This document shows positions 1 through 8,341 of a stretch of DNA of 64,000 bases, piece by piece. The notes beneath the pieces were generated by a model. The model was not told the origin of the DNA and made no database searches. It saw nothing but the letters and a program-made list of their open reading frames with translations. Made by a program: the position numbers and the translations under genes. Source of the stretch: Azospirillum brasilense (GTDB lineage: Bacteria > Pseudomonadota > Alphaproteobacteria > Azospirillales > Azospirillaceae); NCBI RefSeq assembly GCF_022023855.1, contig NZ_CP059450.1, forward strand, positions 1,537,001-1,601,000, read 5' to 3'. The first letter of the stretch is position 1. The number at the start of each line of letters is the position of its first letter.

Positions 1-468
1 GAAGCCGTCGAGCAGCGGGCCGAAGCCCTTGATCAGCTTCTCCTGCTGCGCCGCCGACACCGCGGCCAGCGTGCGGCCGTGAAAGGCCTGCTCGAAGGTG
101 ATGATGCGGGTGCGGGCCTTGTCGCCCTTCTCGTAATGGTATTTGCGGATCAGCTTGGCGCCGCACTCCCACGCCTCGGCGCCCGAGTTCGTGAAGAACA
201 CGGTGTCGGCGAAGGTCGCCTCGGTCAGCCGCTTGGCGAGGCTCTCCTGCCCGGCGACCCGGAACAGGTTGGAGGTGTGCCAGAGCTTGCGGGCCTGGGC
301 CGTCAGCGCCTCGACCAGATAGGGGTTCGCGTGGCCGAGGACGTTCACCGCCACACCGGCGGCGAAGTCGAGGAATCGTCGCCCGTCGGTCGCGTACAGA
401 TACGGACCTTCGCCGCGCTCGAACACGATGTCGGCGCGGGCATATGTGGGCATGACGACCGGAATCAC
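1..468 (-). CDS. argD: acetylornithine/succinyldiaminopimelate aminotransferase, 5' part (cut by window edge)
   Basis: N-terminal 156 residues of a class-III PLP aminotransferase; the rest lies left of the window. ArgD interconverts N-acetylglutamate semialdehyde and N-acetylornithine in cytosolic arginine synthesis. Visible blocks are YLYATDGRRFLDFAAGVAVN, LWHTSNLF and TNSGAEAWECGAKLIRKYH (the NSGxEA cofactor-phosphate loop), then FHGRTL. The GTG start at 468 is chosen because GGAGG lies 8 nt upstream; an in-frame ATG at 453 is too far from it. An ABC-2 permease gene lies 135 bp upstream on the same strand. Other class-III aminotransferases remain possible because the PLP lysine is outside the window. 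Confidence 0.85.
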   Translation of the reverse strand, partial: MIPVVMPTYARADIVFERGEGPYLYATDGRRFLDFAAGVAVNVLGHANPYLVEALTAQARKLWHTSNLFRVAGQESLAKRLTEATFADTVFFTNSGAEAWECGAKLIRKYHYEKGDKARTRIITFEQAFHGRTLAAVSAAQQEKLIKGFGPLLDGF

Positions 469-603
469 AGCGAAAACCTCCGAATGAGGAAAGCCCGGCG
501 GACACCCTCGCCCGCCGGGAACCGTCGAATATCAAGATGTCACTTCAGCCTGTCAACGGATTGGCTACGCCGACCGGCTGAATTCGGCCGGATTCGGGCG
601 GAT

Positions 604-1407
604 TTACGCCTTCAGCTTGTAGCCCGTCTTCAGCATGCGCCAAGCCAGCCACCAGAGGCCGCCATTGACCGCCAGCATGACGAGAATCCCGATCCCCAGC
701 GTGCCGTCCGACCGACCGATGAAGCCGTAGCGGAAGCCGTCGATCATGTAGAAGAACGGGTCGAAATGGGCGATCCACCAGAACACCGGCGGCAGCGTCT
801 CCACCGAATAGAAGGTGCCGGACAGGAAGGACAGCGGCGTCACCACGAAGTTGGTCACCGCCGCGATGTTGTCGAACTTCTCCGACCAGATGCCACCGAC
901 CAGCCCGAGCAGCGACAGCAGCATGGAGGCCATCAGGGCGTGGAAGACGACGAATTCCGGATGGGCGATGCGGATCGGAACGAAGGCCCAGATCGCCAGC
1001 CCGGTCACCAGCCCGACCAGCAGGCCGCGCGTCACCCCGCCCATGACGAAGCCGAAGACCAGTTCCAGCGGGGCCATCGGCGGCATCAGGATGTCGACGA
1101 TGTTGCCCTGGACCTTCGCGATCACCACGGAGGAGGAGGTGTTGGCGAAGGCGTTCTGGGCCATCGCCATCATGATCAGGCCGGGCGCCAGGAACTCCAG
1201 ATAGGGCACCGTGCCGATCATCCGCACCGCACCGCCCAGCGCCAGCGCGAAGACGGCGTAGAACAGCAGGGTGGTGACCACGGGCGCCCAGACGGTCTGC
1301 TGGTGCACCTTCAGGAACCGGCGCACCTCGCGCGCGTAAAGGGTCCACAGGCCGACCCAGTTGACGGCGCCGACCTGGCGGGGCATGGGAGGGAGAGGAT
1401 GAGTCAT
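604..1407 (-). CDS. ABC-2 type transporter permease
   Basis: About 267-residue integral membrane protein of the ABC-2 permease family (YadH/NodJ-like exporters). It has an N-terminal amphipathic stretch, about six hydrophobic segments, and the family-typical central ANTSSSV and late SGTFYSVETLPP regions. Such permeases pair with a separate ATPase to export lipids, polysaccharides or drugs; no ATPase gene is next to it, so the substrate is unknown. The start is uncertain: ATG 1407 fits the homologous length but has no clear Shine-Dalgarno sequence, and a longer frame to 1464 exists. The divergent recX starts 80 bp away. Confidence 0.8.
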   Translation of the reverse strand: MTHPLPPMPRQVGAVNWVGLWTLYAREVRRFLKVHQQTVWAPVVTTLLFYAVFALALGGAVRMIGTVPYLEFLAPGLIMMAMAQNAFANTSSSVVIAKVQGNIVDILMPPMAPLELVFGFVMGGVTRGLLVGLVTGLAIWAFVPIRIAHPEFVVFHALMASMLLSLLGLVGGIWSEKFDNIAAVTNFVVTPLSFLSGTFYSVETLPPVFWWIAHFDPFFYMIDGFRYGFIGRSDGTLGIGILVMLAVNGGLWWLAWRMLKTGYKLKA

Positions 1408-1487
1408 CGCACCACGATTCACAGGAATGGACCGGACTTTAGGGCGCGCCGCACGTTCCGGCAACCGCCCCCGGACGGGAGACAGCC

Positions 1488-2048
1488 ATGACCCGCGACC
1501 AGCCGCCGGCCCGCAAGCCGCCGCGCCTCGTGACCGCCCAGTATCTGGAGAACGCGGCCCTGCACTATCTCCAGCGCTTCGCCAGTTCCTCGGCCAGCCT
1601 GCGCCGCGTGCTGATGCGCAAGGTCGACCGCTCCGCCCAGGCCCACGGCACCGACCCGGCGGAGGGAGCGCGCTGGGTCGAGGATCTGATCGCCCGCTAC
1701 CTGCGCAGCGGCCTGCTCAACGACACGGCTTACGCCGAGATGCGGGCAGCCAGTCTGCACCGCCGCGGCACCTCGACCCGCGCCATCCGCGAGAAGCTGT
1801 CCGCCAAGGGCATCGGCCGCGACGAGGCCGACCGCGCGCTGGAGTCGCTGGACGAGGAGGTGGAGGGCGACCTGAACCTGACCGCCGCCCTGGCGCTGGC
1901 CCGCCGCCGCCGGCTCGGCCCCTACCGCCTGCCGGAAAAGCGCGCGGAGTTCCGCGACAAGGACTTGGCGGCACTCGGCCGTGCCGGCTTCGCCTACGAC
2001 ATCGCCCGGCGGGTGGTGGACGCCGAAGACCCCGACTCGGTGGAGTAA
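1488..2048 (+). CDS. recX: regulatory protein RecX family
   Basis: A 186-residue basic, helical protein of the RecX family, which binds RecA filaments and modulates recombinase activity. Recognisable are ENAALHYLQRFASSSASLRRVL near the N-terminus (quoted in part: YLQRFASSSASLRRVL), LNDTAYAEM, RGTSTRAIREKLSAKGI and a C-terminal repeat of the three-helix unit with AGFAYDIARRVV. The ATG has GGGAGA 5 nt upstream. recA is not in this window, so the gene is not in a recA operon here. The exported protein at 2123 follows 74 bp downstream on the same strand. Confidence 0.85.
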   Translation: MTRDQPPARKPPRLVTAQYLENAALHYLQRFASSSASLRRVLMRKVDRSAQAHGTDPAEGARWVEDLIARYLRSGLLNDTAYAEMRAASLHRRGTSTRAIREKLSAKGIGRDEADRALESLDEEVEGDLNLTAALALARRRRLGPYRLPEKRAEFRDKDLAALGRAGFAYDIARRVVDAEDPDSVE

Positions 2049-2122
2049 CCCCGTCCCCTCCGCGGCCCGTTCGCCCCGTCCGGCTGTTGTTCGGCAAACG
2101 CCACCGGTTCGGGAAAGCAGAC

Positions 2123-2896
2123 ATGCGCCACGCCGCCTTCGCGGGCCTCACCCTCGCCGCCGGGCTGCTCGCCGCCGCCGGGACGGCCCGCGCGCAGGAC
2201 GACAAGCGCATGGCGCTGTCGTCGGAGTTGCCCATCAGTCTGGAGGACGCCGCCGCCATCGAGAAAGGCAGCGTCGACGTGAAGGTTCGCGCCTTCTTCG
2301 ACCGGCTGAAGGGGGATGGTGGGCGCAACCGCCTGTCCTTCGACCCGGAACTCCAGGTCGGCGTGGCCAACGGCTTGGCGTTGAAGGTCAATCCCGGCTA
2401 CCGCGTGGGCAACGCCGACGACGCGCAGCAGGGCGACGTCAAGCTGTCCGCCGAATACAACATCCGCGAACCGTCGCAGGGACGGCTGGGCGTCTCGGTG
2501 GAGCCGCTGGTCAGCATCCCCTACGGATCGGGGAGCAAGACGACCGAGGCTGGGATCACCGGACGCCTGACCCAGCCGCTCGGGCCCGCCGCCGGCGCGC
2601 CGCGCTTGCACGCCAACCTGTCCTGGCGGCATCTGTTCGATCCGGCTTCGGACGAGCGCGAGAACCGCTTCATCATGGCCGCCGGGATGAACGCCCCGGT
2701 CGGCCCCGCCACCGCAGTGGCCTTCGACGTGGTGCGCGAGCAATCGCGGGAGCGCGGCAAGGCCGACAATTTCGTGGAGGCCGGCGTCCGGCATCTCATC
2801 GGCGAGAACCTTGCCGTGGGGGCCGGGGTCGGCGTCGGGTTCGGTCCCGATTCGCCGCGCTACCGCCTGCTGCTGGGCGTGCAGCGGTCGTTCTAA
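2123..2896 (+). CDS. exported, probable outer-membrane beta-barrel protein of unknown function
   Basis: A 257-residue protein with a clear Sec signal peptide (MRHAAFAGLTLAAGLLAAAG, cleavage likely after ARA at residues 22-24). The mature part has alternating polar/hydrophobic strands, many glycines, and ends in LLLGVQRSF; a terminal phenylalanine is typical of BAM-assembled outer-membrane barrels. Strand-like repeats such as GVANGLALKVNPGYRVG and HANLSWRHLF support a barrel. I do not recognise a family with a known function. The start at ATG 2123 is preceded by GGGAAAGCAG. It could be co-transcribed with recX. Confidence 0.7.
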   Translation: MRHAAFAGLTLAAGLLAAAGTARAQDDKRMALSSELPISLEDAAAIEKGSVDVKVRAFFDRLKGDGGRNRLSFDPELQVGVANGLALKVNPGYRVGNADDAQQGDVKLSAEYNIREPSQGRLGVSVEPLVSIPYGSGSKTTEAGITGRLTQPLGPAAGAPRLHANLSWRHLFDPASDERENRFIMAAGMNAPVGPATAVAFDVVREQSRERGKADNFVEAGVRHLIGENLAVGAGVGVGFGPDSPRYRLLLGVQRSF

Positions 2897-3054
2897 GGCA
2901 GACCCCGGATACGACAAAACGCGCGCAAAGCCTTTCGGCGATGCGCGCGACACTCTCAACCGGGATTCGGTGCAACCGAGAGTCGGAGTCGTCCTGGTGT
3001 GGGGCGTAGCGCCCGACCGCGGAGTTTGCCGCCCCGCGGTGACGTCACCAGAAT

Positions 3055-3082
3055 CGCCGGAAGCGCTCAGGCGCCTCCGGCG
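3055..3082 (-). terminator. hairpin downstream of rpmB
   Basis: Read on the minus strand just past the rpmB stop, CGCCGGAGGCGC and GCGCTTCCGGCG form a 12-bp stem (one G-U pair) around a CTGA loop. There is no U-run, so it may act as a transcript-end stabiliser or a weak terminator. The rest of 2897-3089 holds no recognisable gene. Confidence 0.55.
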
Positions 3083-3089
3083 GTCAGCC

Positions 3090-3392
3090 TCAGGCCGCGG
3101 CGGCCTGCTGCTTGTCCTGGGCCTTGGCGATGCGGCGCTTCAGGCGGCGCGCATCCAGGCTGAGGACATCGTCCTTCGCGTCGAGCAGGAAGGCGTCGAG
3201 GCCGCCCTTGTGCTCGATCGAACGGATCGCGTTGGTGGAGATACGCAGGCGCACCATCTGACCCAGAGCGTCGCTCAGCAGCGAGGTTTCCTGCAGGTTC
3301 GGCTGGAAACGGCGGCGGGTCTTGTTGTTGGCGTGGCTGACGTTGTTGCCAAACTGCGTGCCCTTACCGGTCACGGAGCACCGACGTGCCAT
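3090..3392 (-). CDS. rpmB: 50S ribosomal protein L28
   Basis: A 100-residue protein opening MARRCSVTGKGTQFGNNVSH, the L28 signature, followed by NNKTRRRFQPNLQ and VRLRISTNAIRSIEHKGGLD. L28 is a structural protein of the large ribosomal subunit. It ends in a QQAAAA tail, common in alphaproteobacterial L28. The start has AAGGA 8-9 nt upstream and its own promoter at 3460-3489, so it appears monocistronic. The phasin gene upstream ends in its own terminator. Confidence 0.97.
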   Translation of the reverse strand: MARRCSVTGKGTQFGNNVSHANNKTRRRFQPNLQETSLLSDALGQMVRLRISTNAIRSIEHKGGLDAFLLDAKDDVLSLDARRLKRRIAKAQDKQQAAAA

Positions 3393-3459
3393 CGGACTGA
3401 TCCTTTATTTTTGCAAATGAAACCCGGTCCCGGGCAGCATTCCGCCCGAAGGAGGCGGC

Positions 3460-3489
3460 GTTATAGTCGAACAAGCGCGCGCCCGTCAA
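3460..3489 (-). promoter_or_regulatory. sigma-70-type promoter of rpmB
   Basis: Minus strand: TTGACG (3489-3484), 18-bp spacer, TATAAC (3465-3460), followed by a leader of about 60 nt to the rpmB ATG. A close match to the housekeeping consensus and correctly placed. Confidence 0.7.
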
Positions 3490-3519
3490 GGAAGGAAGAG
3501 ACGGGCGCGCGCCGATCGA

Positions 3520-3543
3520 CGGTCCCCGGGCCGGCGGGGACCG
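3520..3543 (-). terminator. terminator hairpin after the phasin gene
   Basis: Arms CGGTCCCC and GGGGACCG form an 8-bp perfect stem around an 8-nt loop, 13 nt past the phasin stop codon. A second GC-rich palindromic stretch and TCTCTTCC follow on the minus strand. It separates the phasin transcript from the rpmB promoter. Confidence 0.6.
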
Positions 3544-3555
3544 CGATCCGGTGAA

Positions 3556-4362
3556 TCACTCGGCGGCGGGAGCGGCGGCCTTCGGGGCGGCCTTGGCAGC
3601 CTCCGGCTTCGGCGCTTCCGCCTTGGGGGCCTCGACCTTCGGAGACTCGACCTTGGGAGGCTCGGCCTTCATGTCGACCTTCACCTCGGCCTTCTTCTCT
3701 TCAGCCTTCGGCGCTTCGACCTTGGGGGCTTCAGCCTTCGGAGTCGGGGCGGGAGCCGCCTCGACCTTCGGCGTTTCAGCCTTTACCGGCTCCGCCTTCG
3801 GAGCGGGCGCCTCGGCCTTCGGCGCGGCCTTGGGAGCGGCAGCCTTGGCCGGAGCCTTGCGGGCCGCCGGAGCTTTTTTCGGCTCCGGAGCGGGAGCCGC
3901 CTCCGCCTTCACCTCGGCCTTCTTCTCTTCGACCTTGGGGGCTTCCAACTTCGGGGCGGGAGCGGGCGCGGCGACCGGAGCGGCCTTGGGCGCCGGGGCG
4001 GCCGGCGACAGGGCCACCGGGGCGACGCCCAGCTCGGCGGCGATCTTCGAGGAGACGTCGAGGACGGTCTGCACTTGGTTGACGACCCGGGCCTGGGCGA
4101 CGGTCGCCCATTCGCGCTGCACGGCGACGAGGTCCGCCGGGCTGCGCACCTTGGCGAATTCGCTGGCGAGGTGGGTCGTCTCGCCGATGCCGGCGGTCAC
4201 ACCGTCGAGCAGGCGGCGGCAGCCGTCCTGCATCACGCCGGCGACGCGCGTGCCGCGGGCGGCGTAGGTCTCGGCGTTCGCCTTGCCCAGCGGCGACAGA
4301 GCCAGGGGCCCCATGGTCAGGGGATTGAAGCGCTCGAAAAGATCAAGAAAGTTGGCGGCCAT
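3556..4362 (-). CDS. phasin family protein with long Pro/Ala/Lys tail
   Basis: A 268-residue protein. Residues about 1-125 form a helical phasin-like domain (MAANFLDLFERFNPL, then amphipathic helices including REWATVAQARVVNQVQTVLD). Residues about 130-268 are low-complexity and rich in Pro, Ala, Lys and Glu, with repeated PKVE/PKAE units. Phasins coat polyhydroxyalkanoate granules, and Azospirillum accumulates PHB, so granule binding is the likely role. Lys/Ala/Pro-rich tails in related granule proteins can contact DNA, which is inference here. The gene is preceded by a 195-bp non-coding gap and followed by a hairpin. Confidence 0.75.
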   Translation of the reverse strand: MAANFLDLFERFNPLTMGPLALSPLGKANAETYAARGTRVAGVMQDGCRRLLDGVTAGIGETTHLASEFAKVRSPADLVAVQREWATVAQARVVNQVQTVLDVSSKIAAELGVAPVALSPAAPAPKAAPVAAPAPAPKLEAPKVEEKKAEVKAEAAPAPEPKKAPAARKAPAKAAAPKAAPKAEAPAPKAEPVKAETPKVEAAPAPTPKAEAPKVEAPKAEEKKAEVKVDMKAEPPKVESPKVEAPKAEAPKPEAAKAAPKAAAPAAE

Positions 4363-4557
4363 GTCCTAAGGTCTCCCGTTGACGACTCGACGCGGAGGCG
4401 GTGTCGGACAAGTCAACTCCGGCTCGTACCCCAGGAGACTGCGGGCAAACCTCTCGCCCAAGCGCCGCGAAGACGCTCCTTTCCCGCCCACGCCACCTTA
4501 TGCACGGGAGAATCGCGGCGCAACGGAAATGTTGCGGTGCAGCATACCCGAAAGGAC

Positions 4558-5556
4558 CTACTCCACCGCGCGCCCGAGGAACTTTTCAAGCAAAACGCGT
4601 GCAGCGGCGGTGGGGGTGATGGCGCCGCCGGTCACGCGGGATTCCAGCGCGGACAGGTCGGCGCGCACGGCGGGGTGCGCCTTGAAGGCGTCCACCAGCG
4701 TCTCGCGGATCTCGCTCCACAGCCAGGCGCGGGCCTGCTCGGCACGGCGCGTGGCGCGGACTCCGGACGCCTCGGTGATCGCCTTGTGCTCCCCGATGGT
4801 GTCCCACACCGAATCGATGCCGGCCCTGGTGATGGCCGAGCAGCTCAGCACTGGAACGCGCCAGTCGCCATGGCGCAGCAGGGTCAGGGCGTGGCGGTAG
4901 TCCGCGACGGTATGCCGCGCCGTGTTGGCAAGGTCGCCGTCCGCCTTGTTGACGACCACGAGGTCGGCCAGCTCCACGATGCCTTTCTTGATGCCCTGAA
5001 GCTCGTCGCCCCCGGCGGGCAGCAGCAGCAGCATGAACAGGTCGACCATGTCGGCCACCGCCGTCTCCGACTGGCCGACGCCCACCGTCTCCACCACGAT
5101 CACGTCGAAGCCCGCCGCCTCGCAGATCAGCATGGCCTCGCGCGTGCGGCGGGCCACGCCGCCCAGCGTGGCGCCGGCCGGCGACGGGCGGATGAAGGCG
5201 TTCGGTTCGCGCGACAGGTCCACCATGCGGGTCTTGTCGCCCAGGATGGAGCCGCCGGTGCGCTGCGACGACGGGTCGATGGCCAGCACCGCCACCTTGT
5301 GCCCCCGCGCGATGACGTACTGCCCGAACGCCTCGATGAAGGTCGACTTGCCCACCCCCGGCACGCCGGAAATGCCCACCCGCACGGAGTTGCCGGTGTG
5401 GGGGAGCAGCGTCTCCAGCAGGGTGTCGGCCTGGGCGCGGTGGTCGCGCCGGGTCGATTCGATCAGCGTGATGGCGCGGGCGAGCGCGCGGCGGTCACCC
5501 CGCAGCACCGCGTCGGCGAGCGCGGCGGGGGTGTTGAGGGCGGGAGCGGTGGTCAT
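4558..5556 (-). CDS. meaB: methylmalonyl-CoA mutase-associated GTPase MeaB (ArgK family)
   Basis: A 332-residue G3E-family P-loop GTPase that protects and reloads adenosylcobalamin-dependent methylmalonyl-CoA mutase. Motifs include GVPGVGKST (Walker A, about residues 64-72), DPSSQRTGGSILGDKTRM, ETVGVGQSE, a NKAD guanine-specificity motif and the C-terminal dimerisation helices. Length equals the family norm. The mutase genes are not in this window. The gene is followed by a 195-bp spacer before the phasin. The heme oxygenase gene upstream is on the same strand, 81 bp away. Confidence 0.93.
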   Translation of the reverse strand: MTTAPALNTPAALADAVLRGDRRALARAITLIESTRRDHRAQADTLLETLLPHTGNSVRVGISGVPGVGKSTFIEAFGQYVIARGHKVAVLAIDPSSQRTGGSILGDKTRMVDLSREPNAFIRPSPAGATLGGVARRTREAMLICEAAGFDVIVVETVGVGQSETAVADMVDLFMLLLLPAGGDELQGIKKGIVELADLVVVNKADGDLANTARHTVADYRHALTLLRHGDWRVPVLSCSAITRAGIDSVWDTIGEHKAITEASGVRATRRAEQARAWLWSEIRETLVDAFKAHPAVRADLSALESRVTGGAITPTAAARVLLEKFLGRAVE

Positions 5557-5637
5557 GCAGGGAACCTAGCGGGCGCGGCGGGCGCGGTGAAGCCCCCGCG
5601 TCGATCCGCTGCGTCGATCCGCCGGCTTCGATGGGCG

Positions 5638-6195
5638 TCACGCCGTCTTCGGCACCAGTCCGTCCAGCCAGACCTCCAGCGCGGCGAACAGGGCGACCGC
5701 CGCGGCGCAGGCCGTCTGCGTCGACTCGGGCGCGTCCAGCTCGCTTTCCAGCTGGGCGAGCAACGCCTTCCACCGGCCGGCCATGTCGATCCCGGCCGAG
5801 GCCAGGAAACGCGCCCCGCGCGTGGCGTCGAAGCCCAGCGCGCGGGTGACGTTGGGCAGCATCGCCCGCCCGCCATGGGCGGAGCCGTCCAGCACGTAGC
5901 GCGCCGCCAGCCGCGCCGGCAGGCCGTCCAGCGCCGGCAGCGCCCCAGCCACCGGCAGGGAATCCGCGTCCACCCCCAGATCGGCCAGATCGGCGCGCAG
6001 CAGGCCCAGCCGTTCGGCTCCCTCGCCCAGCGCCCGCTCGATGGGGGCGTTGAAGCCGTGCAGGGCGATCAGGGCGTCGCGGTACTCGTCCGCCGTGATC
6101 GACGGGCTGGTCAGCGGGCGCAGGACCGCCGCGCGGTCCAGCCGCTCATGAATGTCGCGGGTCGCCTCGCGCAGCGCCTGCCGTACCGGTCCCAA
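5638..6195 (-). CDS. biliverdin-producing heme oxygenase
   Basis: A 185-residue HemO/BphO-like protein. The N-terminal block RQALREATRDIHERLD places the proximal heme ligand at His16. The distal-helix glycine region is less obvious, but length and helical pattern match bacterial heme oxygenases, which open heme to biliverdin, CO and Fe2+. The start appears to be TTG at 6195: no ATG is in frame, and GGAG lies 7 nt upstream. No bacteriophytochrome gene adjoins it. The upstream Atm1-like ABC gene is 42 bp away on the same strand, suggesting joint transcription. Confidence 0.8.
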   Translation of the reverse strand: MGPVRQALREATRDIHERLDRAAVLRPLTSPSITADEYRDALIALHGFNAPIERALGEGAERLGLLRADLADLGVDADSLPVAGALPALDGLPARLAARYVLDGSAHGGRAMLPNVTRALGFDATRGARFLASAGIDMAGRWKALLAQLESELDAPESTQTACAAAVALFAALEVWLDGLVPKTA

Positions 6196-6237
6196 AGGGA
6201 TGCTCCGTCGTGATGATGGGATGAAGTGGGAAAGGGC

Positions 6238-8097
6238 TCAGGTGGGAGCGAGGACTTCCGGAACCGGTTCCGGCCCCTGGGAGGATTCCTGTTGCCGCGC
6301 CCACAATGCGGCATAGGCGCCGCCGCGCGACAGCAGTTCCATGTGGCGTCCCCGTTCGATCACACGCCCGGCCTCCATCACCAGGATCTCGTCGGCGTCG
6401 ATCACGGTGGACAGGCGATGGGCGATGACCAGTGTGGTCCGGCCACGGCTGACCTCGCGCAGGTTCGCCTGTATCTCCCGCTCGGTGTGGGTGTCGAGCG
6501 CCGAGGTCGCCTCGTCGAACAGCAGGATCGCCGGGTTCTTCAGGATGGTGCGGGCGATGGCGACGCGCTGCTTCTCGCCGCCGGACAGCTTCAGCCCGCG
6601 TTCCCCCACCGTGGTCTCGTAGCCGTCGGGCAGCGCCATGATGAAGTTGTGGATGTGGGCCAGCCGCGCCGCCTGCTCGACCTCCGCCGGGCTGGCGCCG
6701 GGGCGGCCGTAGGCGATGTTGTAATAGACCGTATCGTTGAACAGCACCGTGTCCTGCGGGACGATGCCGATGGCGCCGCGCAGCGATTGCTGGGTCACCT
6801 CCCGGATGTCCCGCCCGTCGATCAGGATGCCGCCGCCCGACACGTCGTAGAAGCGGAACAGCAGCCGGCCGATGGTCGATTTGCCCGCCCCGGACGGGCC
6901 GACGATGGCCACCGTCCGCCCGGCGGGCACGGTGAAGCTGACCCCCTTGAGGATCGGCCGCCGCGGGTCGTAGCCGAACTCCACCCCGTCGAAGCTCAGC
7001 TCGCCTCCCGTGATGGCCAGCGGGGGAGCGCCCGGCCGGTCGGCCACCTCGCGGTCCACCGACAGCAGAGTCACCATGGATTCCACATCGATCAGCGCCT
7101 GCTTGATCTCGCGGTACACCACCCCGAAGAAGTTCAGCGGCTGGTAGAGCTGGAGCAGGTAGGTGTTCACCAGCACGAAGTCGCCCAGCGTCATCGTGCC
7201 GTTGACGATGCCGCGCGCCGCCATGCCCATGACCACCGCCAGACCCAGCGAGATGATCGCCGACTGGCCGATGTTCAGCAGCGACAGGCTGCGCTGGCTC
7301 TTGACCGCTGCCTGCTCGTAGGAGGCCAGCGCCTGGTCGTAGCGCCGGGCCTCGTGCCCCTCGTTGCCGAAATACTTGACGGTCTCGTAGTTCAGCAGGC
7401 TGTCCACCGCCTTGGTGTTGGCCTTGTTGTCGGTCTCGTTCATGGCGCGGCGGAACTGGATGCGCCATTCCGACACGAAGAAGGTGTAGGCGATGTAGCT
7501 TCCCACCGTGGCGAAGGTCGCCAGCGCGAACCAGCCGTCGAACATCCGCCACAGGATCACGCAGACCAGCGTGATCTCGACCAGCGTCGGCACGATGGAG
7601 AACAGGGCGTAGCGCAGCAGCGTCTCGATGGCGCGGGTGCCGCGCTCCAGCGAGCGGGTCAGGCCGCCGGTCTGCCGCTCCAGATGGAAGCGCAGCGACA
7701 GGGCGTGCAGATGCTGGAAGACCGACAGGGCAACCTTGCGGATGGTGCGCTGGGCGACGTTGGCGAACACCGCGTCGCGCAGCTCCGCAAAGACCAGCGA
7801 CATCACGCGCGCCAGGCCATAGGCGACGATCAGCCCCAGCGGGATGGTCACCAGCGCCCCAGCGTCCCCCGGCGACAGGGCGTCGACCGCCCGCTTGTAG
7901 AAGAGCGGCACCCAGACGTTCGCCACCTTGGCGCCGACCAGCAGGACCAGCGCGACCACGACGCGCAGCTTCGTCTCGAAGGAGTCCCGCGGCCACAGGT
8001 AGGGGACGAGCGAGCGCAGCGCCGCCATGTCGCCGGTGCTGGACGCGGCCTCCGCGTAGGAGGGGGCCGGGCTGGGGTTGCTGGTGCGGCGGCGCAT
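6238..8097 (-). CDS. Atm1-type ABC exporter (fused membrane and ATPase domains)
   Basis: A 619-residue half-transporter. An N-terminal ABC membrane domain (about residues 40-330, six helices) has the Atm1/HMT1-typical ETVKYFGNE; the nucleotide-binding domain (about 370-600) has GPSGAGKST, signature LSGGEKQR, Walker B LLFDEATSALD and the H-loop IAHRLST. Atm1-like proteins export glutathione-linked sulfur/iron or metal conjugates and act as inner-membrane homodimers. The ATG start has no strong Shine-Dalgarno sequence. Its position upstream of heme oxygenase suggests a link to iron or heme handling (inference). Confidence 0.88.
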   Translation of the reverse strand: MRRRTSNPSPAPSYAEAASSTGDMAALRSLVPYLWPRDSFETKLRVVVALVLLVGAKVANVWVPLFYKRAVDALSPGDAGALVTIPLGLIVAYGLARVMSLVFAELRDAVFANVAQRTIRKVALSVFQHLHALSLRFHLERQTGGLTRSLERGTRAIETLLRYALFSIVPTLVEITLVCVILWRMFDGWFALATFATVGSYIAYTFFVSEWRIQFRRAMNETDNKANTKAVDSLLNYETVKYFGNEGHEARRYDQALASYEQAAVKSQRSLSLLNIGQSAIISLGLAVVMGMAARGIVNGTMTLGDFVLVNTYLLQLYQPLNFFGVVYREIKQALIDVESMVTLLSVDREVADRPGAPPLAITGGELSFDGVEFGYDPRRPILKGVSFTVPAGRTVAIVGPSGAGKSTIGRLLFRFYDVSGGGILIDGRDIREVTQQSLRGAIGIVPQDTVLFNDTVYYNIAYGRPGASPAEVEQAARLAHIHNFIMALPDGYETTVGERGLKLSGGEKQRVAIARTILKNPAILLFDEATSALDTHTEREIQANLREVSRGRTTLVIAHRLSTVIDADEILVMEAGRVIERGRHMELLSRGGAYAALWARQQESSQGPEPVPEVLAPT

Positions 8098-8341
8098 GGA
8101 AAGGTCCGGGAGAAGGGTCGGTTGGGAAAAGCGGCTGCCCTAACCTAGGGCCACTTGCGGCGCCAACCAAGGAAGACGGGCCGTGCGCCGGCTGCATGGC
8201 GGTCCGCCGGAGGGTTTCCACACGGCTTACGGGAATCGATCTCCGAAAAATTGCACGCGGACGAATGGATAAAACCGTATTAGACTTATTGTCTATCTCC
8301 GTTGGCGAGGGCTGCGGAGCGATTGCCGCATAGGGCCGAAC

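Noticed and set aside
2123..2896. Assigning a transport function to the exported barrel-like protein
   Set aside because: Signal peptide and terminal Phe support an outer-membrane location only; no family motif supports a substrate.
8281..8295. Palindrome TAGACTTATTGTCTA before the chemoreceptor gene
   Set aside because: Perfect but short (5-bp arms); no second copy or regulator gene nearby, so an operator claim is not supported.
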